Assembly: GCA_016713535.1 (NCBI GenBank)
Contig: JADJOY010000004.1
Location: forward strand, 248,001 to 312,000
Length of the DNA: 64,000 bases
Direction of reading: 5' to 3'
Origin: Deltaproteobacteria bacterium
GTDB lineage: Bacteria > JADJOY01
Every line of letters starts with the position of its first letter. The stretch's first letter is position 1. Below, piece after piece: positions 56,691 through 64,000 of this stretch. Made by a program: the position numbers and the translations under genes. Under the pieces are notes generated by a model. It was not told the origin of the DNA. It saw nothing but the letters and a program-made list of their open reading frames with translations, and did not search any database.

Positions 56691-59057
56691 TCACTCCGGC
56701 CAGCGCCAGTCCTTCACCGCCGGTAAGTCGTCGCCGACCCGCGCGATGTATTCGCGGTGCTCGGTGAGGCGGTCGTGGATCGTCTGCTTGGCGTAGGCGG
56801 CGATCGAGCCGAGCTTCGGGACGCGATCGATCACGTCCGCCACCAGGTGGAAGCGGTCGAGGTCGTTGCGCACCACCATGTCGAATGGCGTGGTGGTGGT
56901 GCCTTCTTCCTTGTAGCCGCGCACGTGCAGGTTATCGTGGTTGGTGCGCCGGTAGGTGAGGCGGTGGATCAGCCACGGATAGCCGTGGTACGCGAAGATG
57001 ATCGGCTTGTCGGTGGTGAAGATGGTGTCGAAGTCGGCGTCCGAGAGCCCGTGCGGATGCTCCTCGCGCGGCTGCAGCGTCATCAGGTCGACGACGTTGA
57101 CGACCCGCACCTTGAGGTCGGGGAGGTGCTGGCGAAGGAGGTCCACCGCGGCCAGCGTCTCGAGCGTCGGCACGTCGCCCGCGCACGCCATCACCACGTC
57201 GGGCTCGCCGCCGGCGTCGTTGCTCGCCCACTCCCAGATGCCGATCCCCGCCTCGCAGTGCTTGATCGCCGCGTCCATGTCGAGCCACTGAAGCGCGGGC
57301 TGCTTGCCGGCCACGATCACGTTCACGAAGCCGTGGCTGCGCAGGCAGCGATCGCCCACCACCAGGAGCGTGTTGGTGTCGGGCGGCAGGTAGACCCGGA
57401 TCACGTCGGCCTTCTTGTTGACGACGTGGTCGATGAAGCCGGGATCCTGGTGCGAGAAGCCGTTGTGGTCCTGGCGCCACACGTGCGAGCTGAGCAGGAT
57501 GTTCACCGACGCGATCGGCGCCCGCCACGGGATGTGGTGCTTGGTGACGTGCAGCCACTTGGCGTGCTGGTTGAACATCGAGTCGATGATGTGGGCGAAG
57601 GCCTCGTAGGTGGAGAAGAGCCCGTGGCGTCCCGTGAGCACGTAGCCCTCGAGCCAGCCGAGGCAGGTGTGCTCGCTCAGGATCTCCATCACGCGGCCGT
57701 CGGGCGCGAGAAACCCGCCGTCTGCGTCTTCCGGTAGGTACTCGCCGAGCCAGGTCCGCGCGCTCGCCTCGAGCACCGCGCCGAGGCGGTTGGACGCCGT
57801 CTCGTCCGGTCCGAAGACCCGGAAGTTGGTGAGGTTGAGGCGCATCACGTCGCGGAGCAGGGCGCCGAGGCTGCGCGTCGCCTCGGCGGTGACCTCGCCG
57901 GGGCGCGGCACCTGGACCGCGTAGTCGCGGAAGTCGGGCATGCGCAGGTCCTTGCGCAGCAGCCCGCCGTTGGCGTGGGGGATGGCACCCATGCGCTTGG
58001 CGCCCTTGGGCGCGAGGGCCGCGAGGTCCGGGATGAGCCGGCCGTTCGTGTCGAAGAGCTCCTCGGGCTTGTAGGAGCGCATCCAGCGCTCGAGGAGGGC
58101 CAGGTGCTCGGGCTTCCCCGCCAGCTCGGAGAATGGCACCTGATGGCTGCGCCACGAGCCCTCGGCCTTCTTGCCGTCGACCACCTCGGGGCCGGTCCAG
58201 CCCTTGGGCGACTGCAGCACCAGCATCGGCCAGCGCGGGCGGGTCACCTCGCGGCCCGCCGCGTGCGCGGCGCGCGCCTCGCGCTGGATCGCGGCGATCT
58301 CGTCGAGCATGACGTCGAGGGTCGACGCCATCTCGCGGTGCATCGCCGCCGGCTCGGAGCCGGCCACGAAGTAGGGCTTCCAGCCGTAGCCGACGAGCAG
58401 GCTCTCGAGCTCGGCGCGCGGGATCCGCGCCAGCACGGCGGGGTTGGCGATCTTGTAGCCGTTCAGGTGCAGGATCGGCAGCACCGCGCCGTCGCGCGCC
58501 GGGTTCAGGAACTTGTTCGAGTGCCAGGCGGTGGCGAGCGGGCCGGTCTCGGCCTCGCCGTCGCCGATCACGCACGCGACCGTGAGGTCGGGGTTGTCGA
58601 ACGCGGCGCCGTACGCGTGGGAGAGCGCGTAGCCGAGCTCGCCGCCCTCGTGGATGGAGCCGGGCGTCTCGGGGGCCACGTGACTCGGGATGCCGCCCGG
58701 GAAGGAGAACTGCTTGAAGAGCAGCTTCATCCCTTCTTCGTCCTGGGCGACGTTCGGGTAGACCTCGCTGTAGGTGCCTTCCAGGTAGGTGTTGGCGACC
58801 GCGGCCGGGCCGCCGTGGCCGGGGCCGGCGATGAAGAGGACGTCGAGGTCGCGCTCGCGGATCGCGCGGTTCAGGTGCACGTACAGGAAGTTGAGGCCCG
58901 GCGTCGTGCCCCAGTGGCCGAGGAGGCGCGGCTTCACGTGCTCGAGCGTGAGCGGCTCACGCAAGAGCGGGTTGTCGAGGAGGTAGATCTGGCCGACCGA
59001 CAGGTAGTTCGCGGCGCGCCAGTATGCATCGATGAGTGCCAGCTCCTGGTCGTTCAT
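56691..59057 (-). CDS. xfp: Xylulose-5-phosphate/fructose-6-phosphate phosphoketolase
   Basis: A protein of 788 residues, the usual phosphoketolase length. It shows [40 protein letters not shown], the thiamine-diphosphate region [20 protein letters not shown] and [20 protein letters not shown], with [21 protein letters not shown]-terminal [20 protein letters not shown] and [15 protein letters not shown] are hallmark stretches. It splits ketose phosphates with phosphate into acetyl phosphate and an aldose phosphate. Cytoplasmic; no ack or pta gene nearby. Confidence 0.96.
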   Translation of the reverse strand: MNDQELALIDAYWRAANYLSVGQIYLLDNPLLREPLTLEHVKPRLLGHWGTTPGLNFLYVHLNRAIRERDLDVLFIAGPGHGGPAAVANTYLEGTYSEVYPNVAQDEEGMKLLFKQFSFPGGIPSHVAPETPGSIHEGGELGYALSHAYGAAFDNPDLTVACVIGDGEAETGPLATAWHSNKFLNPARDGAVLPILHLNGYKIANPAVLARIPRAELESLLVGYGWKPYFVAGSEPAAMHREMASTLDVMLDEIAAIQREARAAHAAGREVTRPRWPMLVLQSPKGWTGPEVVDGKKAEGSWRSHQVPFSELAGKPEHLALLERWMRSYKPEELFDTNGRLIPDLAALAPKGAKRMGAIPHANGGLLRKDLRMPDFRDYAVQVPRPGEVTAEATRSLGALLRDVMRLNLTNFRVFGPDETASNRLGAVLEASARTWLGEYLPEDADGGFLAPDGRVMEILSEHTCLGWLEGYVLTGRHGLFSTYEAFAHIIDSMFNQHAKWLHVTKHHIPWRAPIASVNILLSSHVWRQDHNGFSHQDPGFIDHVVNKKADVIRVYLPPDTNTLLVVGDRCLRSHGFVNVIVAGKQPALQWLDMDAAIKHCEAGIGIWEWASNDAGGEPDVVMACAGDVPTLETLAAVDLLRQHLPDLKVRVVNVVDLMTLQPREEHPHGLSDADFDTIFTTDKPIIFAYHGYPWLIHRLTYRRTNHDNLHVRGYKEEGTTTTPFDMVVRNDLDRFHLVADVIDRVPKLGSIAAYAKQTIHDRLTEHREYIARVGDDLPAVKDWRWPE

Positions 59058-59158
59058 GGCGATTCCCTCGTGAGCGGTCCGCCGCTCTCTTGGGGGTTAG
59101 CACAACACCGTGACGAATCCCGCGTTAGGTTGGCCCGACCTTTTCCCAGGAGAGCGCA

Positions 59159-59644
59159 ATGACCAAATTCATCGTGCTGGTGATCGTCGCGGCGGCGGCG
59201 TGGTGGGTCTACAAGAACGTACTCGGCAAGTCGCAGTCGGCGGCGGCGAGCGCAGTCCCCAGCGAGCCTCCTCGGCCGGCCGAGCCGAGCGGTCCGCGGA
59301 TCAACCCGATGGACGTGCAGATCGACCCCGAGAGCATCTTCGAGCGCCAGGGAAAGGGCGAGAGGGTGGTCTTCGTCGACGTGCGCGAGGCGGCCGAGCT
59401 CGCCGCCGGCATGATCGACGGCGCGGTCCACATTCCCTCGGGCCAGATCGACACTCGCTTCACCGAGCTCCAGCCGGGTGACGAGATCGTCCTCTATTGC
59501 GCCTCGGGCATGCGCTCGACGAACGCCGCGATCTTCATGCGCGGCAAGGGCTATGACCGGGTGTGGAGCCTGGTCGGCGGCTTCGGCCACTGGCAGCGTG
59601 ACGGTGGGAAGACGATGTCGCCGTCGGCGACATCGTCTTCGTGA
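59159..59644 (+). CDS. Membrane-anchored rhodanese-like protein
   Basis: A protein of 161 residues. An N-terminal helix (FIVLVIVAAAAWWVYKNVLG) anchors it. The rhodanese domain follows, VVFVDVREAAELAAGMIDGA to VLYCASGMRSTNAAIFMRGK, with the catalytic Cys in YCASGMRS and a C-terminal VWSLVGGFGHW. Single-domain rhodaneses transfer sulfane sulfur or handle phosphate or arsenate analogues. The final residues (MSPSATSSS) are encoded by a perfect hairpin, so the C-terminus may be unstructured. Confidence 0.88.
   Translation: MTKFIVLVIVAAAAWWVYKNVLGKSQSAAASAVPSEPPRPAEPSGPRINPMDVQIDPESIFERQGKGERVVFVDVREAAELAAGMIDGAVHIPSGQIDTRFTELQPGDEIVLYCASGMRSTNAAIFMRGKGYDRVWSLVGGFGHWQRDGGKTMSPSATSSS
59608..59640 (+). 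terminator. Perfect hairpin overlapping the 3' end of the rhodanese gene
   Basis: 15-bp arms (59608-59622 with 59626-59640, loop GTC) end 2 nt before the stop codon. The stem is strong but no T run follows, so termination is plausible and not certain. Confidence 0.45.
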
Positions 59645-59650
59645 TGTCAT

Positions 59651-59743
59651 TCGGGGGCTGTTCCAGCCCCCGCCCGTCCGGAGTGAATCCGGACGGGGCC
59701 CACCCCAAGTCGCTTCGCTTCGCTCGCGGCGTGCCGCTGGCAC
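59651..59743. repeat. Multi-hairpin intergenic repeat, locus 3, inverted orientation
   Basis: Begins TCGGGGGCTGTTCCAGCCCC (terminal hairpin), then a CCGTCCGGA/TCCGGACGG hairpin, the reverse-complement core AAGTCGCTTCGCTTCGCTCG and a GTGCCGCTGGCAC hairpin. It is the family of 47041-47337 and 56513-56630 in the opposite direction. It lies between convergent rhodanese and PAE-like genes. Confidence 0.8.
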
Positions 59744-59792
59744 GCGCCGCTTTTGTACCCTGTCGGGCGCGGGGCGCACTTGGCGCGCTTCC

Positions 59793-60889
59793 CTACTCCG
59801 CGACGATCGAGTCCCAGGCGCCGTGGTCCAGCATCGACTGGAGCCAGGTGCCGGCCGTGACACCATCGACCGCCACGCTGTTCAAGCCCACGTAGATCAC
59901 GGTGTGGCCCTTGCCCGGGTAGAGGAAGCGCTCGTAGCGGCCCGGGTAGCGGTCGGCGAGGTTCGCGGTCTCGAGGTCAGGGCGGCCTCGAAGTCGTCGG
60001 GCGGGATGTGCAGGAACACCGTGCCGATCACGACGTCCTGGAGCGACGAGATCGCCGCGATGCGCAGGTTGCGATCGTGGGCGAGCTGCCAGTCGATGAA
60101 GCGCGTGACGTGGCCATTGCCGGTGCAGTCGACGCAGCTCGCGGGGATGAAGCGGCTGATGTTGAACTCGTCGAGGAGGCCGCGCACGAAGGTCGGATCA
60201 CCCGGCTTGGCGAGGCCGACCCCGGCGTCGTTGATGACGTCGATCGCCGCGTCCGGCCACACCCGCCGCACCAGGAAGGGCGCGATGATCGTGGAGTAGC
60301 CGCCGCCGCTCGCGCCCGCGATCAGGATCCGGCGCGGGCTCGGGAACTCGCGCTTCGCCATGTCGAGGCCCGCCGACATGTTGCGCAGGCCGCGCTGGAA
60401 GCGGTCGATCGCGCCGTCGCCGTCGTCGTCGTAGTCCGCGTCTCCCGAGAAGAGCGAGCCGTCGCAGTAGCTGAGGCTCGCGAGGTTCCACGAGGAGAGC
60501 GGTTCGCCGCCGACTTCCAGCCCGAAGAGTTGACTGGCCCTCTCGGCGAAGCTGCCCGGGATCGTGAAGTAGGTGGCTGCGCACAGGTCCGACCAGCACG
60601 CACCGCCGCCCGGGAAGAAGATCACCAGGTTGTCCGAGCCGGTGTCGTGGAAGTCGGGGCTGAAGGTCGAGCCGTCGAAACATTGCGGCCCATCGGCGGG
60701 CGCGAAGTCGTAGGCGACGAAGTCGCCCTCGGTGCGCTTGGCGGTGGGCTCGACCGTGCCGAGGTACTGGTCGATGCCGAGGTCGTAGACGTCCTGGAAC
60801 GTGGCGGCCGAGTCACCGTCGCCGCCGCACGCGACGGCGCCGACGATCACCATCGACGAGAGGGCCAGAGAGAGGGCTCGCGCGCGCAT
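59793..60889 (-). CDS. Pectin-acetylesterase-like lipoprotein, one frame break
   Basis: About 365 residues. Lipoprotein signal MRARALSLALSSMVIVGAVA with Cys21. Hydrolase features of the pectinacetylesterase/Notum group: VIFFPGGGACWSDLCAATYF (oxyanion region), nucleophile in LIAGASGGGYSTIIAP, Asp in DVINDAGVG and a late His in YPGKGHTVIYVG. The frame switches near 59978 (FEAALT to DLETANLADRYPG), one base too few. The ATG at 60887-60889 follows GGAAAG. It probably deacetylates a polysaccharide or another ester outside the cytoplasm. Confidence 0.78.
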
Positions 60890-61092
60890 GATGACTTTCC
60901 TAGCGAGGGGAGCGCGGCGCGTCAATCCGCACGAGCCGGGGACGGCTTTGTAGAAACGAGCCGTCCCCGTGCAGGAGCGCCGAGGTTCATCCCTGGAATT
61001 ACACGATTTCTCGGTGGCACGGGCCTTGCCCCTTGGGCGTGGAAACGAACCTCGAGCCATCCGTCCCCGACGGGGGCCCCAAGGAGCCGAAC

Positions 61093-61479
61093 ATGATCCG
61101 TCCGTCTCGCCGATTCCTCGCGCCCGTCGCACTCGCCGTCGGTCTCGCGTTCGCGATGCCGAGCTGCAGCTCCACCACGCCGATCGGAGTGCAGCTCGAC
61201 GACTCCGTGATCACGACCAAGGTGAAGTCGAAGTTCGCCGGCGATCCGGAGGTCGCCGGCATGAACGTCGGCGTCGAGACCGTCGAAGGCACGGTGACGC
61301 TCACCGGTCGCGTGAAATCCGAGACCGAGCGCCAGGAGGCCGAGAAGCTCGCCAAGCAGACCGACGGCGTCCGCCGCGTCGTGAACCTCCTCAAGGTGGG
61401 CAACCTCGACGCCAACTCCAACGCCGGCGGCACCGGCACCAAGACCTACAGCGGTCAGACGAACCCGAACACGCACTAA
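61093..61479 (+). CDS. BON-domain lipoprotein
   Basis: A protein of 128 residues. Signal MIRPSRRFLAPVALAVGLAF with a lipobox near MPSCSS. One BON domain: LDDSVITTKVKSKFAGDPEV, VGVETVEGTVTLTGRVKSET and VRRVVNLLKVG, like OsmY and other envelope-stress proteins that bind phospholipid. The C-terminus is a disordered Gly/Thr/Asn tail. AAGGAG precedes the ATG by 5 nt. Confidence 0.88.
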   Translation: MIRPSRRFLAPVALAVGLAFAMPSCSSTTPIGVQLDDSVITTKVKSKFAGDPEVAGMNVGVETVEGTVTLTGRVKSETERQEAEKLAKQTDGVRRVVNLLKVGNLDANSNAGGTGTKTYSGQTNPNTH

Positions 61480-61516
61480 GCGTCGCCCGGGCGCGGTGGT
61501 CTCGTGATGCCCCCGA

Positions 61517-62878
61517 TCACGCCGCCGCGCCGAGCGCACTTGGTTTGAATCGCTCATACCGCTCGGGCGGGCCGTGGGCGCGGCGCCACAACAGCGCCTC
61601 CAGCGCGGCGCCGTAGTCCATGCGTTCGCCGCCCCACGACGGCACGAGAGTGACGTCGTTCATGGTGAAACCGGCGACGGCATGCTCGCGCCGCAAGGCT
61701 TCGACGGGCTCGGATTCCACGGGCGGCGGTGAGTAGGCGCGCGGCAGGATCCGGCCGTGCGGATCGGCGAACTCGAAGCCGTGATCCGTGGCCTCGACCG
61801 CGAACCCGCCCTCGTGAATGAGGGTGTGGTGGTGGCGGCAGAGGAGGATGAGGTTCGAGAGCTTGGTCTCGCCGCCGTCGATCCAGTGCCGCACGTGGTG
61901 CGCGTCGACGAAGCGGCGGTTCGTGCAGCCCGGGAAACGGCAGCCGTCGTCGCGGATCCGTAGCGCACGCTCGATCGGCGTCGGGATCGAGCGCGTCCGC
62001 CGGCCGACGTCGAGGACCTCGCCGCGCAGGTTCTCGACCACCGCCACGCGTGCGCCATCGCACGCCAGGCGGCGCGCGGTCTCGGCCGCGAGCGCCGACT
62101 CGCTCTCGACGTCACATCGCCCTCCGTCGGCACCCGCCAGCGCCGCGACATCGACGTGGACGTAGACCTCGTGGCGCTCGCCGCCCAGGCGCTCGCCAGC
62201 GCCGTTGGCGAGGAAGCTCTCGGCCACGTTCACCAGCGCGTCCGCGCGCCGGGTGCCGAGCGGTTCCGCGGAACCGCGACCTTCGGCTCGAGCCGCCGCC
62301 TCGGCCACTGCGAGCGCGCGCAGCACAACCGCGGCGAGCTCGGCCGGCAGCCGCGCCTCGATCACCACCGAGCCGTCGTCCTCTCGACGGCACTCGACCG
62401 TGCGGCTGCGGTAGCGCTCGAACGCCTCCTCGGTCTCGCGCGCGACGCCACCCCGCGAGCGATAGAGCCCGACCAGGCGATCGAGGTGGTGCGCGGTCCC
62501 CGACCTCGCGATGTTGAGGAGATAGGACTCGTTCTCCGGCGTCACCACGCGGCTGATCGCACGCACCTTCGAGTAGCTGATCTCGCCGCGCTCGAAAGCG
62601 CGGCTCACGAGCGGCGTCGCGCCGAGCATCCGCGCCACCCGCACGTGCTCCCGTGCCGTCCGCATCGAGAGCCCGATCCGCCAGTTGAGCCAGTGCGCCA
62701 TCGAGCGCGCACCTGAGGCGCCGACCACACCGCGGCGATCCAGCTCGCCGATCAGCAAAAGTAGACGGTACGTCGCTGCTTCCAGGTGCGCCGCCAGCTC
62801 CGATAGCTCGCGGACGATCTCGCGGAGAGGCCGAATTTTTCTCGGCGCCCTCGTGCCTGCTGTCTCGATGGTGAACAT
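61517..62878 (-). CDS. DUF222/HNH endonuclease-domain protein
   Basis: A protein of 453 residues. N-terminal DUF222-like helical region (ATYRLLLLIGELDRRGVVGA, MAHWLNWRIGLSMRTAREHV) and a C-terminal HNH motif: CRFPGCTNRRFVDAHHVRHW followed by GGETKLSNLILLCRHHHTLI. The Cys pairs bind zinc and the His residues form the nuclease centre. Such proteins are widely spread, often multicopy, and may be mobile or defence-related; no companion gene is seen here. A 14-bp palindrome lies just upstream of the ATG. Confidence 0.85.
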   Translation of the reverse strand: MFTIETAGTRAPRKIRPLREIVRELSELAAHLEAATYRLLLLIGELDRRGVVGASGARSMAHWLNWRIGLSMRTAREHVRVARMLGATPLVSRAFERGEISYSKVRAISRVVTPENESYLLNIARSGTAHHLDRLVGLYRSRGGVARETEEAFERYRSRTVECRREDDGSVVIEARLPAELAAVVLRALAVAEAAARAEGRGSAEPLGTRRADALVNVAESFLANGAGERLGGERHEVYVHVDVAALAGADGGRCDVESESALAAETARRLACDGARVAVVENLRGEVLDVGRRTRSIPTPIERALRIRDDGCRFPGCTNRRFVDAHHVRHWIDGGETKLSNLILLCRHHHTLIHEGGFAVEATDHGFEFADPHGRILPRAYSPPPVESEPVEALRREHAVAGFTMNDVTLVPSWGGERMDYGAALEALLWRRAHGPPERYERFKPSALGAAA

Positions 62879-62884
62879 AAGTTC

Positions 62885-62898
62885 ATTATGCGCATAAT
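62885..62898. promoter_or_regulatory. AT-rich palindrome before the HNH gene
   Basis: The perfect palindrome ATTATGCGCATAAT starts 7 nt upstream of the ATG in a locally AT-rich gap between divergent genes. It may be an operator or part of the promoter; no binding protein is evident. Confidence 0.4.
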
Positions 62899-62975
62899 TC
62901 AGTAGTCTGTCAACGAGATCCGATCAGATATCTCCGCCCTTGTGATCGAGACCGCTTCGCGACCAAGATCGCGGT

Positions 62976-63941
62976 GTGGGGAGCGACGCTCGAACCGCAC
63001 AGTGGCTGGTCCAGGCGCGTGGACTGCGCGTCGACTACGACGCCGTCGCGGCGGTGGTGGATCTCGACCTCGACATCGCCGCGGGCCAGATTTATGGCCT
63101 CATCGGACCGAACGGCGCGGGCAAGACGTCGACGCTCCGGGCACTCGCCGGGTTGCTCGAGCCCACGTACGGCGAGGTCCGGATCGGCGGCTTCGACCTC
63201 GCGTCCGAGCCGGAGCAGGCGTGGCGGCTGCTCGGCTTCATGCCGGACTTCCCGCCCGTCTACGAGCGCCTCTCGGTGGGCGACTACCTCGAGGTCTTCG
63301 CGGCGGCGTACGAGGTGCCGCGGACGGAGCGCACCAAGCGAGCGAAGCACTGGGCCGAGCGCGTCGGGCTCGACGGCAAGTGGGGCGCCGCGATCGGGAC
63401 GCTGTCGCGTGGCATGCGGCACCGGCTGGTGCTGGCGAAGACGCTGCTCCCCGAGCCGTCGGTGCTGATCCTCGACGAGCCGGCGAGCGGCGTCGACCCG
63501 ATCGCGCGAGCCGAGATGCGCGATCTGCTGAAGGAGGTGGCCGCGCGCGGCGGCGCGGTGCTGGTCTCGAGCCACATCCTCCCCGAGCTGAGCGAGCTGT
63601 GCACGGCGGTGGGCATCCTGGAGAAGGGGCGGCTGGTCGTGAGCGGAACCCTCGAGGAGATCCGCGGGCGCCTGGGCTCGCCGACGCGGCTCGAGATCCG
63701 GCTCGCCGACCCCGCGGCCATCCCGCGCGCGCTCGAGGTCGTGGCTCGCCACCCCGCCGCGAGCGAAGCCGCCGTGGAGGGTGGGACCCGCGTGAGCGCG
63801 CGATTCGCGGCCGACGACAGAGCGGCGGCCGCGCTGCTGGCCGGGTTGGTGGCCGCCGGCCTCCCGGTCTCGGACTTTCGCCTCGAGCGCGACAGCGTCG
63901 AGGACATCTTCTTCCGGGTCGGCGCGCGAGAGGTCTCGTGA
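62976..63941 (+). CDS. ABC transporter ATP-binding protein (CcmA type)
   Basis: A protein of 321 residues. Walker A IGPNGAGKTSTLRALAGLLE, a signature in the variant form LSRGMRHRLVLAKTLL instead of LSGGQ, Walker B LILDEPASGVDP and a switch VSSHILPELSEL, followed by a C-terminal domain of about 100 residues. The pattern fits ABC-2 exporters. It overlaps the next gene as GTGA. Start: the frame begins MGSDARTAQWLVQARGL; the true start might be a few codons later. Confidence 0.9.
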   Translation: MGSDARTAQWLVQARGLRVDYDAVAAVVDLDLDIAAGQIYGLIGPNGAGKTSTLRALAGLLEPTYGEVRIGGFDLASEPEQAWRLLGFMPDFPPVYERLSVGDYLEVFAAAYEVPRTERTKRAKHWAERVGLDGKWGAAIGTLSRGMRHRLVLAKTLLPEPSVLILDEPASGVDPIARAEMRDLLKEVAARGGAVLVSSHILPELSELCTAVGILEKGRLVVSGTLEEIRGRLGSPTRLEIRLADPAAIPRALEVVARHPAASEAAVEGGTRVSARFAADDRAAAALLAGLVAAGLPVSDFRLERDSVEDIFFRVGAREVS

Positions 63942-64000
63942 GGATCCGCGCGCTCGCCGACAACCCGCTCTTCCTGGCGCACTGGCGTGCGCGCGCCGAG
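63938..64000 (+). CDS. Start of ABC-2-type permease, cut by the window end
   Basis: The GTG at 63938-63940 overlaps the ATPase stop. The 21 visible codons (RIRALADNPLFLAHWRARA) resemble the cytoplasmic N-terminus of ABC-2 permeases. Assignment rests mainly on position after the ATPase. Confidence 0.55.
   Translation, partial: MRIRALADNPLFLAHWRARAE

Overview
The window is a gene-dense, very GC-rich bacterial chromosome segment with outer-membrane functions: a TonB-dependent receptor, several lipoproteins with lipobox cysteines, and a YbbA/LolD-type ABC transporter. Split nuo and atp operons, a NtrC-type phosphorelay, a GspE/PilB ATPase and a CruF-type carotenoid enzyme suggest a soil or environmental lineage of the former deltaproteobacterial grade (Myxococcota or Binatota-like). 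That placement is inferred from gene content, not demonstrated. No rRNA, tRNA, CRISPR array, prophage or insertion sequence was recognised.

Layout. 1-3535 (minus): the start of an EpmA/PoxA-like ligase, a large PPC-like secreted protein and a glutathione peroxidase. 3647-11133 (minus): a respiratory complex I operon containing only the seven membrane subunits, in the order nuoA-H-J-K-L-M-N. 11341-14561 (plus): hemL, then an F0-only ATP synthase operon (AtpZ-like, AtpI-like, atpB, atpE). 14659-18917: two membrane proteins (DMT transporter, CruF-like), a PuuD-like membrane protein and thiS-thiG-thiE. 19249-22482 (plus): bioF, bioA, sodB. 22472-28815: GspE/PilB-like ATPase with a coupled small gene, acyl-CoA dehydrogenase, SRPBCC protein, PRC-barrel-like protein, diiron protein and its TetR regulator. 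28962-30267: dienelactone hydrolase and a HEAT-like protein. 30416-39185 (plus): TonB receptor, periplasmic binding protein, sensor kinase, response regulator, REC-kinase and a sigma54 activator, mostly joined by overlaps. 39148-43865: DUF1015 protein, a tandem repeat, two coupled envelope proteins, GNAT, tsaC. 43862-49305: purE, an FtsX-type permease with its ATPase, an MFS transporter. 49409-54577: esterase and a lipid-modification operon (DUF1295, CFA-type methyltransferase, two exported proteins), with a TetR/hydrolase pair upstream. 55542-64000: thioesterase, sixA, phosphoketolase, rhodanese, pectin-acetylesterase-like lipoprotein, BON lipoprotein, HNH protein and an ABC transporter leaving the window.

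Two themes cut across the window. First, about fifteen single-base frame breaks occur in otherwise intact genes, including nuoL and bioA, and most lie in G or C runs. I treat them as probable consensus errors and annotate across them. Second, intergenic space carries two repeat families: a 107-bp tandem array at 40581-40971, and a multi-hairpin element at 47041-47337, 56513-56630 and 59651-59743 whose arms vary while pairing is kept.

Regulation visible in sequence includes a TetR promoter with its operator filling the -35/-10 spacer at 28826-28854, and a matching CTAC-N6-GTAG operator in the acyl-CoA dehydrogenase promoter at 25664-25692. This suggests one TetR-controlled lipid or aromatic catabolic regulon. 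A different TetR-type palindrome lies between the hydrolase-tetR operon and a thioesterase at 55473-55496.
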